Counted from the stretch's first letter, positions 1 through 12,014 are shown. The stretch: 64,000 bases of DNA from Valencia hispanica (GCA_963556495.2 OY747721.1:33946349-34010348), one strand, 5' to 3'. Numbers and translations are program-made. The notes: generated from the sequence alone by a model not told the origin.

Positions 1-390
1 ATGACTCAGGCAACATGAATAAGTTATGGGTACCAATGTTCCACATACAGGAGCATAGACGATCCAGGGCCTTTTTCATTATTCCAGAACATGTCCTGTT
101 CCTCTATTCATCACAGCAATGAGAAGTTGGAGTCACTAGCCTCAGCAACTATGGTGCATGACCCAGTTTGAAACAAGGATGAAGTTACTTTGATGTCCTG
201 CAGACTTACTTTCAACGGGTAATTTGGCATTCACAATAAAGCAATAGTTAAATCCAGTGTTTCTCCAAAAGTGGTTCCCTTGGATTTTTTCACATTTATA
301 ATACTTTAGGGGAGAAAGCAGAAACACTGAAGTAAGTACTTTGGTCAAATCAAATTTCAACTTTCTTGCCTACATGAACACAGCATTTCT

Positions 391-459
391 ATGGTGAAAC
401 ATGGTGGTGGCAGTATTATGTTGTGGGGGTGTTTTTCTTCAGCAGGGTCAGGAAAGTCT
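391..459 (+). pseudogene. Tc1-like transposase relic fragment
   Basis: One open stretch reads [20 protein letters not shown]. This is the conserved GGG-S-x-M-x-W-G-C-F block that lies between the first two catalytic aspartates of Tc1/mariner transposases. No ends or further coding sequence remain around it. Confidence 0.7.
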
Positions 460-462
460 GTA

Positions 463-665
463 ACGGCTTCTAATGCTTCCAGTGCTTACTAATGTTTGCA
501 GTATTTCAAATGGGTTCTAATATCTCCATCAGTTCAACAATGTCCACTGGTATTTAGATATCTGCAGTGGTTTTTAATATTTCCAATTTTTCAAATAGTT
601 TTTAATGTTTTAATTGTTTCCAACAGTTTATGCTGCTTATAGTGGTTTCTGGTGTTTTGACTGTA
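463..665. repeat. Degenerate minisatellite, unit about 19-22 bp
   Basis: Imperfect copies of a motif like TTTCTAATGTTTCCAGTGG recur at roughly 20-bp spacing, with variations such as TTACTAATGTTTGCAGTA and TTTTTAATATTTCCAATT. The copies are diverged and the boundaries approximate. Confidence 0.5.
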
Positions 666-1023
666 TAGAAAGTTGAGCCCAAATTATCCATACCTCTGGC
701 AGATTTAGAGTTATATTCATTTTTATTCAATCAAGGAAATTATCTATATCATTTTCCTATAATCAATGAAGAGATATTTATTCGCATTTCAGTACTCAAA
801 CCCTTTTTAAAATTAACCAGCTTTTTGCGTGTTTCCACTGGTATTTTGAGGATTTGTCTTTAGTGATGAGCTCCAAGGTTTTGAGGTTGGAAAGCTTCCT
901 TGCCATCACCATAATCTTTGGATCCCTGCACCAATTTTCATTAGGATTCAAATTGGGAGTATGGGGACTTTGTTTAAATGTAAGACAGTGGCTGCTATAA
1001 ATAATTTAAATTTAAGGTTTGTT

Positions 1024-1640
1024 GTCAATTCAATTCAGTTTATTTATAGAGCGCTGATTCACAATAGATGTCATCTCAAAGCACTTTACAAAAAAGTCAT
1101 TTCAAATCAATCATACAAACATTCCAATCAGAAGTTTTAGTTAGTTTCCTATTTAATAAATCCCAGCACTGCATCGAGTCATTAACTGCCAGTTGTGCCT
1201 CGATGCTGCAGACTCCAACCGCAGCAATCCCTCATACTGAGCAAGCATGTAGCGACAGTGGGGAGGAAAAACTCCCCTTTAACAGGAAGAAACCTATAGC
1301 AGTTCCTGGCTCAGTACAAGCGGCCATCTGCCACGACCGTATGGTGGTTTGAGAAGACAGAGCAGAAACACAGAAAGAACAAGAATAAGTCTCCCGTCCA
1401 ATAGGGCATTGTCGCTAAGCAGGATACCAGACCAGGTGTAGCTTCTATGGAGAGAAAAACACTGAGAAAAAACTAGGTTAACAGTCGAAATAACCACAAA
1501 TAATGCAACTGGAGAGTAGTAGAAGAGAAAAGTAGCAGAGTAAAGAAAAGTGGTCAGTCTGTCCTCCAGCAGTCTAAGACCAGGCTTAAAACTACTACTA
1601 CTAATATTGCCAACTCTTTTTAACAATACCTGCGTTATTT
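1024..1640. repeat. Dispersed teleost repeat (LINE or other 3'-end type)
   Basis: The tract opens with CAATTCAATTCAGTTTATTT and AGAGCGCTGATTCACAATAG, and contains GACAGTGGGGAGGAAAAACT followed by AACAGGAAGAAACC. I remember this arrangement from a very abundant teleost interspersed repeat. The short open frames inside it (1068-1352 plus, 1294-1626 minus) show no protein similarity I recognise. The family name and the right boundary are uncertain. Confidence 0.6.
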
Positions 1641-1929
1641 ATAGGTAAAAGTGAGCCTTTGTTTGGAAATGTTTGCTGGTTTATTTATGTTGACAGGTAA
1701 TTGTGAAGTCTGAAAAAAAGTTTTAAGGAACACACTCACGGTAAAGCAATAGAATATGTAGCTGGGGGAAAGTATTTAAGTCAGTAAACGTTTGTTTTAA
1801 CCTCTTTTCCCAATTAATAAGCTTAGTTTAGCCCACAGGCAAACCGAAAAGTTTTTTTTGTGAGCACTAAATGAGTGGAATGCACAAAGCTTTGTACACA
1901 CAGGAACAAACACACAAAGTGGAACTCAC

Positions 1930-2089
1930 AAGGAGAAGTTGTCTTTGACGAAACAACGATTTCGGAGCAGGCCAGCCCAAAGCTGGACGCCAACGATCCC
2001 GAAGATGAAGAAGACAAAGAAGCAGAGCAACAGCACATTACCAAGCATGGGCAGCGTGTCCAGCAGAAGGGTCACCAGGATGCGCATAC
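1930..2089 (-). CDS. cacna1g: T-type calcium channel alpha-1 (Cav3), exon for domain I S4-S5 linker, IS5 and turret start
   Basis: This coding exon belongs to a low-voltage-activated (T-type) calcium channel pore subunit, a plasma-membrane protein that lets Ca2+ in near resting potential. It starts after a CTCTCAG acceptor (AG at 2091-2090) and ends at a GTGAGT donor (GT at 1929-1928). It is 160 bp: 2 bases completing a Ser codon, 52 codons, then 2 bases of a Leu codon. It begins [16 protein letters not shown] (S4-S5 linker), continues through [18 protein letters not shown] (IS5) and ends at [13 protein letters not shown], the extracellular turret with its conserved Cys. The remembered Cav3.1 turret has PENFSL at the same place, whereas Cav3.2 and Cav3.3 differ there. 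The next coding exon lies beyond the low-coordinate end of the window. The Cav3 assignment is very secure; the paralogue is likely but unproven. Confidence 0.95.
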
Positions 2090-2709
2090 CTGAGAGAAAA
2101 GACGAAGACTGGGTCAAATACATGCACAGAAAATGGCGTACTGTACAATGACCTCACCACATTTACTGAGTGAAATGCTACTTGTTAGATAAGTTAATAA
2201 TTTATTGGTTGACCAATCTGCAATTTTATTTAGGGAATTTAAAGTTTTTCCTGAAATGGAGGCCATTCATTTCAAAGATAAAAGGCTGTGATTTCAGTTG
2301 CAAAAAAGGAATATGGCGACCCTGTAGTCCTTTCAAAACTGACATACAAGATCAATTGGCCATAATGAAATTCAATGTGCAGCACACAAAGAACGTGAGA
2401 ATTCATGACTCAAATTCCCTTGACCGAGGATAAATTTAACTGGTGACGGCAGTGGTTGGATACACAGACAGGGCAACTCCCAATGTTGAGATCTGGATCT
2501 CAGGACATACCAAATATGGGATTTTTGGTTGACCCCTAGAAATCCAACCATTCAGTATTTTCTGCTCATCAGAGTTTGGGTAGCAGTTGAGAAAGGTCTG
2601 GGAGAGAAACCGAACCAAGATGTTCTAGGTTTGACCCAGGCTTTCTTCCCACTATAATGAGTGCAGAAAAGAGGTGGGGCTTTTAAGTGTTGCACAGTGG
2701 GGAGAAAAT

Positions 2710-2937
2710 AAGTGTCTTTTTTTTTTGTACGATGTTTTTTGACACTAGAGGCCTTTATTTGACAGGTGCTTGACAGGAAATTGGGAGAGAGAAGGGGGGA
2801 GACATGAGGCAACGGTCCCGATGTCGGGAGTTGAGCCCGGGACAGCAGAGTCGAGGACCATAGCCTCATGGACCCAGCGTATGGGGCGGCCGCTCTACTG
2901 CAACACCAAGCGATGCCCGCTCGACTTAGCGGATGAT
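2710..2937 (-). repeat. tRNA-derived SINE, minus orientation
   Basis: On the minus strand, from about 2937, the sequence resembles a tRNA gene: an A-box-like GGTGTTGCAGTAGAGCGG and a B-box-like GGGCTCAACTCCC. A GA-rich body follows, and then an A-run (T-run 2717-2727 on the plus strand) that would be the 3' tail. It matches a common teleost SINE I remember. It is not a functional tRNA, because the arms do not pair cleanly and the body continues past the B box. Confidence 0.6.
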
Positions 2938-2939
2938 CA

Positions 2940-4770
2940 AGTTGGACATTCTAAAGTATCAGAGGTGTGGGAAGGGGATGCTGGAGCGGGATTTACCAGA
3001 GGCAGCATATCATCTTACACCATTGAGATGCAAGGCAGCAACAAGCAATACTGTTGATAGGTGAAAGTTTCACATCAGAAAACTTCTTGCTATGAAGTGA
3101 AACTACTAATCATGAATTTAATGATAAGTGAGAGTCTGAAGTGACTGGAAATCTGACATTTTTACTGTGTTTGATTGCTTGGTAACATGAGCACACACTG
3201 GAAGACAACACCATGCTTTGTTCAAATGGAAGCTCAGAGATTTGTTAGCACTGCATGACATTCTCAGAAGCTCTCAGAATTAAAGCCACAAGTATGGATC
3301 TGCTTTTTTATTCCACCGCTCGTACATGACATCCCTGAATCCATCTGTTCTAGACAGTGTTCCTTCAAGTTTCTGACAACACACACTCACACTTCCTAGC
3401 CGCCTACGCTGTCCCTCTGCTACCTCTGCCAGTATCACTGTGCCGCTCAGATACTGCTATCCGTCCATCCATCTTGCCTAAACTTATCCAATTTTCTCTT
3501 TTCATGCCAGCGCCTAATCTCTCGTCGCCTCTCTCCCTCCTCTGTCATTGTCTGCCCTTTCTCTCCTGTCTCTTACTTCAGTGGCTCTGTGAGTCAGGCA
3601 TCAATAATGAGGATAATCTTTCTGATCTGGGGTTTTCTGGGTAATTGGAGAGGCCAGGTCATTCCCTGCCAGAGTTCTAACCAAGCTCGTCTCCCAGGCG
3701 GACAGCGACCACGACAAACCAAGGTGAGTCGATGCAACAAAGGAGAAGAGACACCAAGAAACAGGATCAGAGCTTTCTGATCTTTTGCGTGGACCAGAAG
3801 GGAGAACGCCGGTAAAAAAGGTGTTTTGCTTTAATTTTAGTCTGATCTTTCAGAAGAAATTAAAGATGTCCCATAAACACACAGACACTTTAAAAATCAA
3901 TCCATATTCCAACACTTTCTGATGGAGACCACACTGTGTGAGCTCTTAGGTGTGTTTCTGTCACTTTTTATTTTAAATGGATGGACAAACTGCATAGGAA
4001 AACTTTACTTCTTTCTGCTGTCAGATGAAGGAGATAAACAAGGATGAGTTTTGAGTATGCAGACTTTTCACAGATCTGGAGAACAAATGAGCCACTGACG
4101 GCAAATATGGAGAGAAGATAAATGTAGGATAGGCCCAAAAAAACAACAACAAAAAAGGTACTGCTGAAGGACAGGAGAATAAGCGACAGCGTGAATCTTC
4201 TGTGGGGAGACACTCACATTTTTTGGATTGCACCTTTTTTCTTCTCTCAAAGGAAAAGATCCGAGAGAAGTGAACGTCTACTGGATGGAGGATGGACAGC
4301 TGTGGAATAAAAAGCCTGTAACTCTTGAATGACATCCGAGAGGTTTGGAAAACACTGTTTTTGAGTTTCTTCGACTCGTGTCAGACAGTGGATGGCACAT
4401 TATTTAGTACATACTGGCTGAACAGAGCACACAATAACACAACCTGAAGAGAGAGGGGAAGAAAAAAAATCTGTTTGGCTTCCGCTATGGAAACTTAATA
4501 AAGGCTGCATTGTGAGGAAAACCCCTGATGGGATTAAATATAAGCAAGTCGATGTTGAAAATGAAAGTATGAGTCACTAGTTGCTGTTCTTTAGTTAGAC
4601 ACAGGTTTGACACAACTAGGGATGCACAAATTGAGAAATCAGCTCTGCCAGCATAGAATCAAAAAAAAAAGATACCTTTTATCTATAAGCATCACCTGAT
4701 CCTGGTGACCAAAACTCTCCTCTGTGAATGCCGTTACTGAGACAAGGAGACTCAAGGTAACTATTTTCAG
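2940..4770. other. Unassigned intronic tract
   Basis: I see no gene, splice-flanked exon or recognisable repeat here. It is ordinary sequence with a C/T-rich patch around 3470-3580. The short open frames on either strand resemble no known protein. Confidence 0.5.
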
Positions 4771-4781
4771 TCTTCTTAAGG

Positions 4782-5530
4782 CAGTGTTTCTTAAACTTTT
4801 TTTTATCATTCCCCACTTTGGACAAAGGAGCATACACAAGCCCCCCATGCTTTCATCGCCCCAACAGAATGGTGACCACACCTGATTTTTAAAGTGTTTT
4901 ATTTATTTAAATAGCCGAGTTAGTCTACAAGTTTTTAAGGGTATAAATTAGTTGGAAAGAGGGGTTGCTCACTGGTATAAAACCGGCTCAGAAATATATG
5001 CTGTCTGTAGTTGCTACATGTAGAAATTCAGCTCACAGTTGGAGAAAATAAAAGTTGTAGTTTTATCACAAATGCAAAGCTTTCAAAAATACAAATTAAA
5101 TGAAAAAAATTAAATAAATAAAGAGCAAGATACTCATCCCTGTATTTCCTCCATGGTTGACCGTGTGACTTCTCTTACTCTGAAACGTTCCCTGATCTTT
5201 TTAGATATTTGTACATTTTGTTGATGGAATCTCTGATAATGCGGCTACTTCAGCTTGTTTTGTTCTGCTGCGATATATTCCAACGTCAAACTCCCAGCCC
5301 GATGTTCCAGGTCCCGGTTCTGTTTACAATGATGATCACAAATGCTATTTTATTTGAGTGTGTTTAATTTTGTGAGAGGGGGCAGCTGGTTGATTTAATT
5401 TACAGTGCAGTGAAAGATTCACAACGACAGAATCTAGGGGGGAAAAACTATTTCAATCTCATTGATGTCAACACCTGCAATACCTTTGCGCCCCACTAGC
5501 GGGGCTCGCCCCATAGTTTGAGAAACACTG
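4782..5530. mobile_element. hAT-type non-autonomous DNA transposon
   Basis: The left end is CAGTGTTTCTTAAACTTTTT and the right end, reversed, is CAGTGTTTCTCAAACTATGG, so the terminal inverted repeats match over about 16 bp with one mismatch. Eight-base flanks are TCTTAAGG (4774-4781) and CCTTAAGG (5531-5538), a 7/8 match of the length typical of hAT transposition. CAGTG-type ends with 8-bp duplications are characteristic of hAT elements. The 749-bp body encodes no transposase that I can recognise. Confidence 0.85.
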
Positions 5531-5539
5531 CCTTAAGGT

Positions 5540-8020
5540 GTTCAAAAAAGTCAGAAGACGCAAAGATGCAAGAAGCCATTTAAAAGCAACAAATTTTCAA
5601 TGACATGTCTGCTTTTCATTAAGGCTGCAAGAGAGAGCAAGAATATAAGCAGATAACAGGAAGGCATAACAGAGTACAGCAAATGGGCTCTGCTCAACCA
5701 GTGTTGAACATGTTGGTTTTAATGTTGACATTTAGTAAAGATATTGCAAAGGGGTTCTGCTGTTTTTACCGATGCTAGCCTTGTCAACAACACTAATTGC
5801 TAGTATAAAATGCTAAACTGTATTTGTTTTGTCTTTGCTTTACATATTAGTAAAATCTTGTTTTATAGGAACTGCTTTCTTGTTACATTTTCTTCAAATG
5901 TAAATTATTAATAACAAATGAATGACAACTATTTTCCAAGCTTTTCTAAAAAATAGTTTTTATAGAGTAATCAGGACCGGATAAAATCAGTATCAGCATG
6001 CCAAAGTTTATAAAGATCAAAAATAATTTCTTCTATAAAACACAACCTGTTTTAACCGGTCTGATCCACTTTCAGAGGTCCTGATTCGCGGGCTTACAAC
6101 AAGAAGTCCAACCCTCTGTCTCCTCCAAGTAAGTGCCCTCCTAGTGCAGCATGCTGATCTGGGAAGATGCCGCTAAGCCCCGTCTAAGTTCATGTCAGAA
6201 GCCGGGATTAACTGAATGGCTTCTTGAGAGAGAGGAATCTGCAGCACATGAATATGACACTTTGCTGACAGCCCTCAGACGGATGTATCCACATGTTGTG
6301 CAATAGCTGCTACATTTAGGTTTAAATGTGACAAAGTGAACATTCTGTAGATTTATTCTGTATCAAAAATGTGACATTCTGCCTAAAAACGGTTTAATTA
6401 TAACTAGAATAAGCATTGCGTTGTTTAATATCTCTACCTATGAATGTTCAACTCCTGTGGCTGCTCATATTTGGATCATATTTTTCTTCTCAATCATTTT
6501 TATTTGTTTGCCGACACGGGTTTTGATTTAAAACAGGACAGATTTTATTTGATGGTGAATCCAACAATAATTTAGTTTAGTAATATTAATGAAACATCTA
6601 TGAAAAAGGCATGGGACTATAGCAAAGCCTTCACACTAGATCGACAACAACCAAGCCATGTCAGATGGATGTCAGTACATGGATGTCACGTAAAGAGGTT
6701 GAGAAGCCTATCACTGATGTTTGAGAAGGGAAGAACTCTCTTTGCTCCATGTAAACGTCACATCTGCACTTGATCTAAGTTAGATAAACTATCAAAGCTG
6801 CATACCCAAGGGCATAAAGTCACATTTATTGATTCTAGAGATCTGGCGAGATGAAAATGGACATATAGCTGCAATGGAGCAAAAGTGCATGAACTATTTG
6901 TGTTGCCAGAATGATTTTTGAACACTGGCTGCTATATATGCGAGAATGTTATAAATGAACCCTTCCAGGCATTTATCATTTAGACGAGAGCTCTATATGA
7001 GATGAATTTTTCATTCTGCAACACAGAAACACGAGATCTCATGTTCGTTCGGCAGATGAGAGAATCAATCCTCTGCACCTATCCCGACCAGGATAGCGAG
7101 CTCATTCCAAGTGATCGACATTTCATATTCAATAACAATCATCTCCTCCTCTGCCTGCGCGGCCTCTCCAACCCCGCCGTGGGCGGCCACTCCATTCCAA
7201 CATGGCTGGCAGGCGGACTGCTGTGTGTGATCTGGGAGCCATCTGTTAAGCAGGCAGATTAGGTCTGCTTCCTCAGCTCTTCTGTCCAGGTCCGGGTCCG
7301 TCACAGCCTGCTTTGTAATCTTTGTCCTGTGAATTAATGGGCTTTCTGAGCCGCGAGCCAGCACACATCTGCGTCCTCTTCATATTTTAGTAGAGTAGAT
7401 GGTGACGTCCTTCACGTCAGCCGCTCCAGACGGAGAACGACTTTAGAAGACTAAAGGAAATAATCCTCAGGGTGAACAATGCTCGCAAGAGGGGAATAAT
7501 TGGTAATGGAGAGCTGGTTTGGCCGCTTTTGCATTCCGCTGTAGAACATTACATGTTCTACCCCATACATGTCTGAAAAGACTGATAAAATGGAATTCTT
7601 AAACAACAACTTTGTTGGAGAGATGACAGCTTTGTTTCATGGTTTAAAAAAGTACTTTCCCAGCAAAACCTTGCCCTTGTTGCCTCTGTAAATTCCATCA
7701 TTGCATGACTGCTGATGTATTTTTACTTCAGCTTAGATGTTCAGAACTGGGCTGGATTTGTTGCCACCGTTGCCTTGCACCAACAAGGTCAGGTGTTCCA
7801 ATTCCAAATATGACCTCTCTGTGATAATTTCAAATGTTCTCCCAGTACCTACTGTATGCAGGTTCTCAGGTGTACACAATGGATGGATGTTGAAAATTCT
7901 TGAAGACACAGACTTAAGAGAATTTAGCTCATAGTACATGGCTGAAATGAGCTTCCTCAATAGGTTGGCAGAGCTGACTTTTGAGCTAGAGAGTGGGTTT
8001 CCATCATCCTGGAGAGGTCC
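5540..8020. other. Unassigned intronic tract with one candidate conserved element
   Basis: There is no gene or transposon I recognise. The part at about 6960-7560 is compositionally balanced and non-repetitive and looks like a conserved non-coding element (see findings). The 86- and 99-residue open frames there have no recognisable similarity and no splice-site support. Confidence 0.45.
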
Positions 8021-8029
8021 AGAGTAAAC

Positions 8030-8235
8030 ATCAGTATGAGTCAGCTGAAGAGGCTCAAGCTTCTGATCAGGACATCTTTTAGGAAACTCCCTTTTGAGTT
8101 GAGGGGGCAGCCAAGAATCTACTGGAGGGACTATACATGTCTTCTGACCTGGGAAAACGTTGTCAACTCCCAGAAGGAGTTGGGGAGTGTTGCTAGGGAG
8201 AAGGTTGTCTAAGTTACCTTTATAAATCCATTGCC
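8030..8235 (+). pseudogene. RTE/Rex3-type LINE relic, ORF2 C-terminal end
   Basis: The plus strand reads, with lesions, GQPRIYWRDYTCLLTWENVV followed by NSQKELGSVARE. This resembles the remembered GRPRTRWRDYxxxLAWERLG / PQEEL motif at the C-terminus of teleost RTE/Rex3 retrotransposons. The same motif family occurs at 27270-27612 and 55229-55420. The copy is strongly diverged. The 169-residue minus-strand open frame over it is antisense and not a gene. Confidence 0.6.
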
Positions 8236-8741
8236 TCTGCAACTGATCTTGAATTTGAAGATAATGGGAAGGAGTTAAGGATGTCTTAACAAACCAATTG
8301 GCAAATGGAAAAAGCTCCCAATTTATTGTTCCGTCTGTTTTTCAACCCTCACCTATTATCACGAGAATGGAAAGTCCTGTACTGTTTCACCCTTTAAGAG
8401 ATCTAATTCTAAACAGATGAAAACCAAATTAGTTCATGTTCAGAATTTATTATTTAAAAAATTCTAAACTAAGACTACAAAGAACCACAAGGACCTCACC
8501 TCAGTACAATATCTAACCTTGGTAAAGATTCAGACTTTCTTGCCTTTAAAACTTCACACATTCACTTACAGCTTGTTTTCTCTGGACCGAACTCTAACTT
8601 TTGTAACCGCCAAGCAACCAATTTCAAAAACCATTTTAGCTCGCATAAACAATTTTCCCTTAGAAAAGGGAAACCCCTTACCAAAAGATCACTGGCGTAA
8701 ATTGGTAAAAACATTCAATTTTGGGTAAAGGTCCAGGTTTG

Positions 8742-8865
8742 CTGCGATGGACTGGTGACCTGTCCAGGGTGTACCCCACCTCTCGCCCTGTGACTGCTGG
8801 AGATAGGCACTAGCCCCCGCAAACCTGCATAGGATGGACGGGAACAGATAATGGAAGGACGGATG
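8742..8865 (+). mobile_element. Short SINE-like retroelement with perfect 12-bp target duplication
   Basis: The 124-bp element starts CTGCGATGGACTGGTGACCT, contains TGTCCAGGGTGTACCCCACC, and ends in GGAAGGACGGATG, a decayed GGAT-type tail. GGTCCAGGTTTG lies on both sides (8730-8741 and 8866-8877) as an exact 12-bp direct repeat, the sign of target-primed insertion. Related copies lie at 13060-13138, 26108-26233, 49597-49655 and 55796-55920. It could be an independent SINE or the 5'-truncated 3' end of an RTE-type LINE with the same GGATGGAT-like tail. Confidence 0.8.
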
Positions 8866-8879
8866 GGTCCAGGTTTGAT

Positions 8880-10225
8880 ATGCAGGAAGGGTAGATTAGT
8901 TTTTTTATGTAGCATTGTCAAACCCATCAGCTCATTATACTGCATGTGCTGGACATAAAAACACTGACCATTGTACAGAGAAGTATGTACGCGTGTGTGT
9001 GTGTGTTTGTTTGCATCTAGAAATGTTCACCTGTTGACTGCCACCAGTGGCATATCACTCAGCAATAGCTCAAATACGGCTAACACCATAAACATGTTCA
9101 TTTGGTGTGGGAGGGTTCTTTTTTCTTTTAATGTGTTTTTTTTCTTTTTTCTATACAGACTTCATGCTGTGAACTGATGTAGTAAATGCCAGCTGCCTCA
9201 GGCGGCTCCTCAAAAATCACTGCCTCATCCGATAGTTTAAAAACAGATCAGTAGGCTGGATTTTCTCTTTACATACTGATTTCAGGTAACTATAAGCGCG
9301 TTTCTCAAGCTGACAATGCCTTGTTAGCCAATCATTTAATGGATATTGCTTGCCTAATGCTGTTGTGACTAATGAAAGGTTTAAGAGAGACTTTCCATTA
9401 ACCACCTGCGGAAAAGTCAATGGGAATACCTGCTATGTTGCTTTTCTCAGAGTTTCTTTCATTAAAGATGTGGTGGGGATAACAAAAGGAGTTAGTAGTA
9501 GCCTTCGGTTAATGTCCAGACCAAAAGCCAACTCAGAAGGAATAAGCAGATGTAAAAAAAAAAAAAAATACTGCTTGGAGATGTTCTTCATCCAATCTGA
9601 CTGTGCCAGAGTTATTTGGCGATAAAGAACAGGCAACTATTTCTGACCGTTGATGTGCAATGGTAGTAGAAACATGCCCAAAAGGACTAGTTAGAACCAA
9701 AAAGTGGTTCTGTAACAGCAACATGTTATGTCTTTTTAACCATTTTCTATGATGTCTTGTATAGTTGGTAATAACATCTGTCTAGACGAGGATTGTTTGC
9801 AGCTACAAGTTTTTAAAAATAATTTCTACTTCCCATGTATACCTTCACCTAACCAGAAGGAAAACCCCTTTTAGTTTCAGTTTTTTCAGTGGACATTGGG
9901 AAGTGTTAATGAGAAGGGAGGAGAACAAATTAGGCAGAACCCTTAGTGGGGAAAAAAAGTGCATTTTGATTCGGCTACTAGGCTTTTTTTCCCAGAGTGG
10001 TAAATATCATTCTGAGCTTATTTTCAATTCCTAATTTGCTGAATGTCAGGTTCTGAAATGCTAACGTTAGCCCTGAACTTTAAAGACAAGAGAAAGATAT
10101 AATATGTATAAATATATAAATATATAGATTTATCTTTGTAAGGTTAGTTGCTAAATGTTACAGACTGAGCTTAAAGGATAGCCAAAGTTATTTGCATATC
10201 TTGACATATATCTAAACACAAGTAA
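8880..10225. other. Unassigned intronic tract
   Basis: It contains a short (GT)n run near 8993-9004, T-rich runs at 9119-9150 and an A-run at 9554-9567. I recognise no gene or transposon. Confidence 0.45.
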
Positions 10226-10228
10226 AAC

Positions 10229-10560
10229 TTCCCAGGAGTGGCCAGCTTATTAAAATTACTCCAAAAGTTCGCGGCAACTCATCCAGGAAGTCACAAAATA
10301 ACCCAGAAAAATATCTAACGCACTACAGGCCAAACTTGCCACATATAACATCAGTGTTCTTGATTAAACAACAAGAAACAGACTCAGCAAAAATACCATT
10401 CAAAGGAGTGTTTTTAAGGCCAAAACCTTTATATATTCTCTTTATCAGAACACCTGAAGGAGACTGTCCAGCAGCCAATTCATGACCTTAAGTTGAAGCA
10501 TACTTGGGTTATATAGCAAAGAATTTATCCAAAGGACACCAAATAATTCCACCTTAAAAA
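10229..10560 (+). pseudogene. Tc1-like element relic with internal deletion
   Basis: The plus strand from GTGGCCAGCTTATTAAAATT through CTCATCCAGGAAGTCACAAA resembles the helix-turn-helix part of a teleost Tc1-like transposase gene. After about 10440, TGAAGGAGACTGTCCAGCAG and ACCTTAAGTTGAAGCATACT resemble sequence just before the second catalytic aspartate, so the middle of the gene is missing. Many lesions are present. It is recognised from memory of the family. Confidence 0.55.
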
Positions 10561-10564
10561 CAAA

Positions 10565-11685
10565 TACATAAAAATATATTTAAAAAATTAAGATTTTGGA
10601 CTGACAAATACTTTTTTTCAACAGCACTGCATTTTGCATACTCTTATTGCAGCAATTATAGGCTTATTGGATCTTCCAGTACTCGACACAATCAAATTAT
10701 TCCAAAAGCAATGTGCCCGGTTAATTGCTCTTGCAGACAGGAATCTTCACTTTCACCTAAAACAACATGAGGTATTCCTGACAGCTGCTTCCTTTGAATA
10801 TAAAGACCAACACAGAGGCATGTCATGTCGGCCTTGATACAGCCATTGACAGCTCTGCTACAAGGTCCCTGAAGACCCATACCGGACATAAGGGTAATGG
10901 CCAATCTGGTGGCAGGCTATTTGTGAAAGATGTGCTGCTGACACATTGTGGGAGCCTTGTTTTTATGTGTTTGTTGGCAGCTGGTCAAAGGAATCCTACG
11001 TAATGTGTCCGTCACTTTCACTGGCAGGACCGCCATGTGAGTGCATCAATCTTCGCCAGAGACCACGACATGGACACCAGCCCAGGAACAATGTGTTAGC
11101 TAAGGCCAGTGTGAGGAAGTATGCTTTTTTTTTAAGATGAGCTTCACCCTTCTGTTCAAACGTAGAGTTGGAGAGAGTGAGAAAAAAGATGTGTGGAGCT
11201 CCTGATAGCAGAGCCATTACAGATATGAGCATTAACAGTTTGCACATCTGCTGATCCAGGTTTAGACTGAAGAAATTAATTAATTGTTAACGGTCTACAT
11301 TTAACCTTAGATTGGTTAAGTTAAAGCCCTTGTCGGTTCATTTCTCTGTACGCAGTTGCTATGAAATATGGTAACCATCCATTAGTAGAAACTAGGGAGT
11401 TTATGTTTTAATAATGCATACTTCAACAGATTGGTGGTCTTGGAATTGCACCATTAAACCTTTGATTGATTGAACAGCCCTCTAACACCTGAGCCACAGC
11501 CACTCTGGTAGTAGCAGAAAAAGATCAGGAAGAAATTCAAATCAAGTGCAAGACATACCAAATTGGACTGAGAGGTGCAGTGCCTCCTTTTAACCAGTGT
11601 GAAACAACATGAACCTCATTCAGTCTGATTTACCCAGCTGAAATGTGCAACAGTTTCTTTCTAGATTTTTTTTAGGTATGGACAC
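10565..11685. other. Unassigned intronic tract
   Basis: I see no gene or repeat that I can name. The short open frames (10634-10837, 10794-11140 and antisense ones) lack any recognisable domain. Confidence 0.45.
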
Positions 11686-11689
11686 TCAG

Positions 11690-11905
11690 TTTTGTGCCTG
11701 AACGAGTTCATCGAATGATCGTTCATGAAGTCATTAATATTTTTGGTGAACCTGAACTGAACTCATTGTATTTTTTCTGATGAACGTCATAGTGAGCACA
11801 GTAACTCTGGCATTTGTGAACGGTGTTCTTTAGCAGCATTATTTTGTTCAAGAGAATAGCAGATTTCCATGGAGCCTTCCAAACAAAATCTTGGCTAAAG
11901 CCATT
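11690..11905. repeat. Possible hAT-type fragment (GAACGAGTTCAT-rich)
   Basis: GAACGAGTTCATCGAATGAT, GTTCATGAAGTCATT, CTGAACTCATTGTATTTTTT and GATGAACGTCATAGTGA resemble a teleost hAT-derived repeat with GAACG/CGTTC motifs. I could not define the ends or a target duplication. Confidence 0.4.
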
Positions 11906-12014
11906 GCTAAAACAATAAGCAGTAACGGTCGATGCGGCCTTTACTCTTTATAATGCCTATGCTGTTAACAACGGGTCTTAATACGGGGGAAACATCAAAT
12001 CTAGCAACACTAGT

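Larger units (their letters stand above)
1..1929 (-). other. Partial intron of the Cav3 gene, 3' of the IS5 exon
   Basis: This is intronic sequence after the donor at 1929-1928, in gene orientation; its acceptor lies outside the window. It holds a short Tc1 relic (391-459), a degenerate minisatellite (about 463-665) and a dispersed repeat (about 1024-1640). I recognise nothing in 1-390, 665-1020 or 1645-1925. Confidence 0.85.

Noticed and set aside
2840..2937. tRNA-like A and B boxes on the minus strand as a real tRNA gene
   Set aside because: The arms do not pair properly and the sequence continues as a SINE body with an A-rich tail.
2770..3057. 95-residue plus-strand frame over the SINE
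   Set aside because: It is antisense to a tRNA-derived SINE and has no recognisable domain.
7002..7262. 86-residue open frame in the balanced tract as a cryptic gene
   Set aside because: No domain, no splice sites in frame, and an overlapping antisense frame of similar length; a conserved non-coding element is the simpler reading.
7733..8242. 169-residue minus-strand open frame
   Set aside because: It is antisense to the RTE/Rex3-type relic and resembles no protein; the plus strand carries the recognisable motif.
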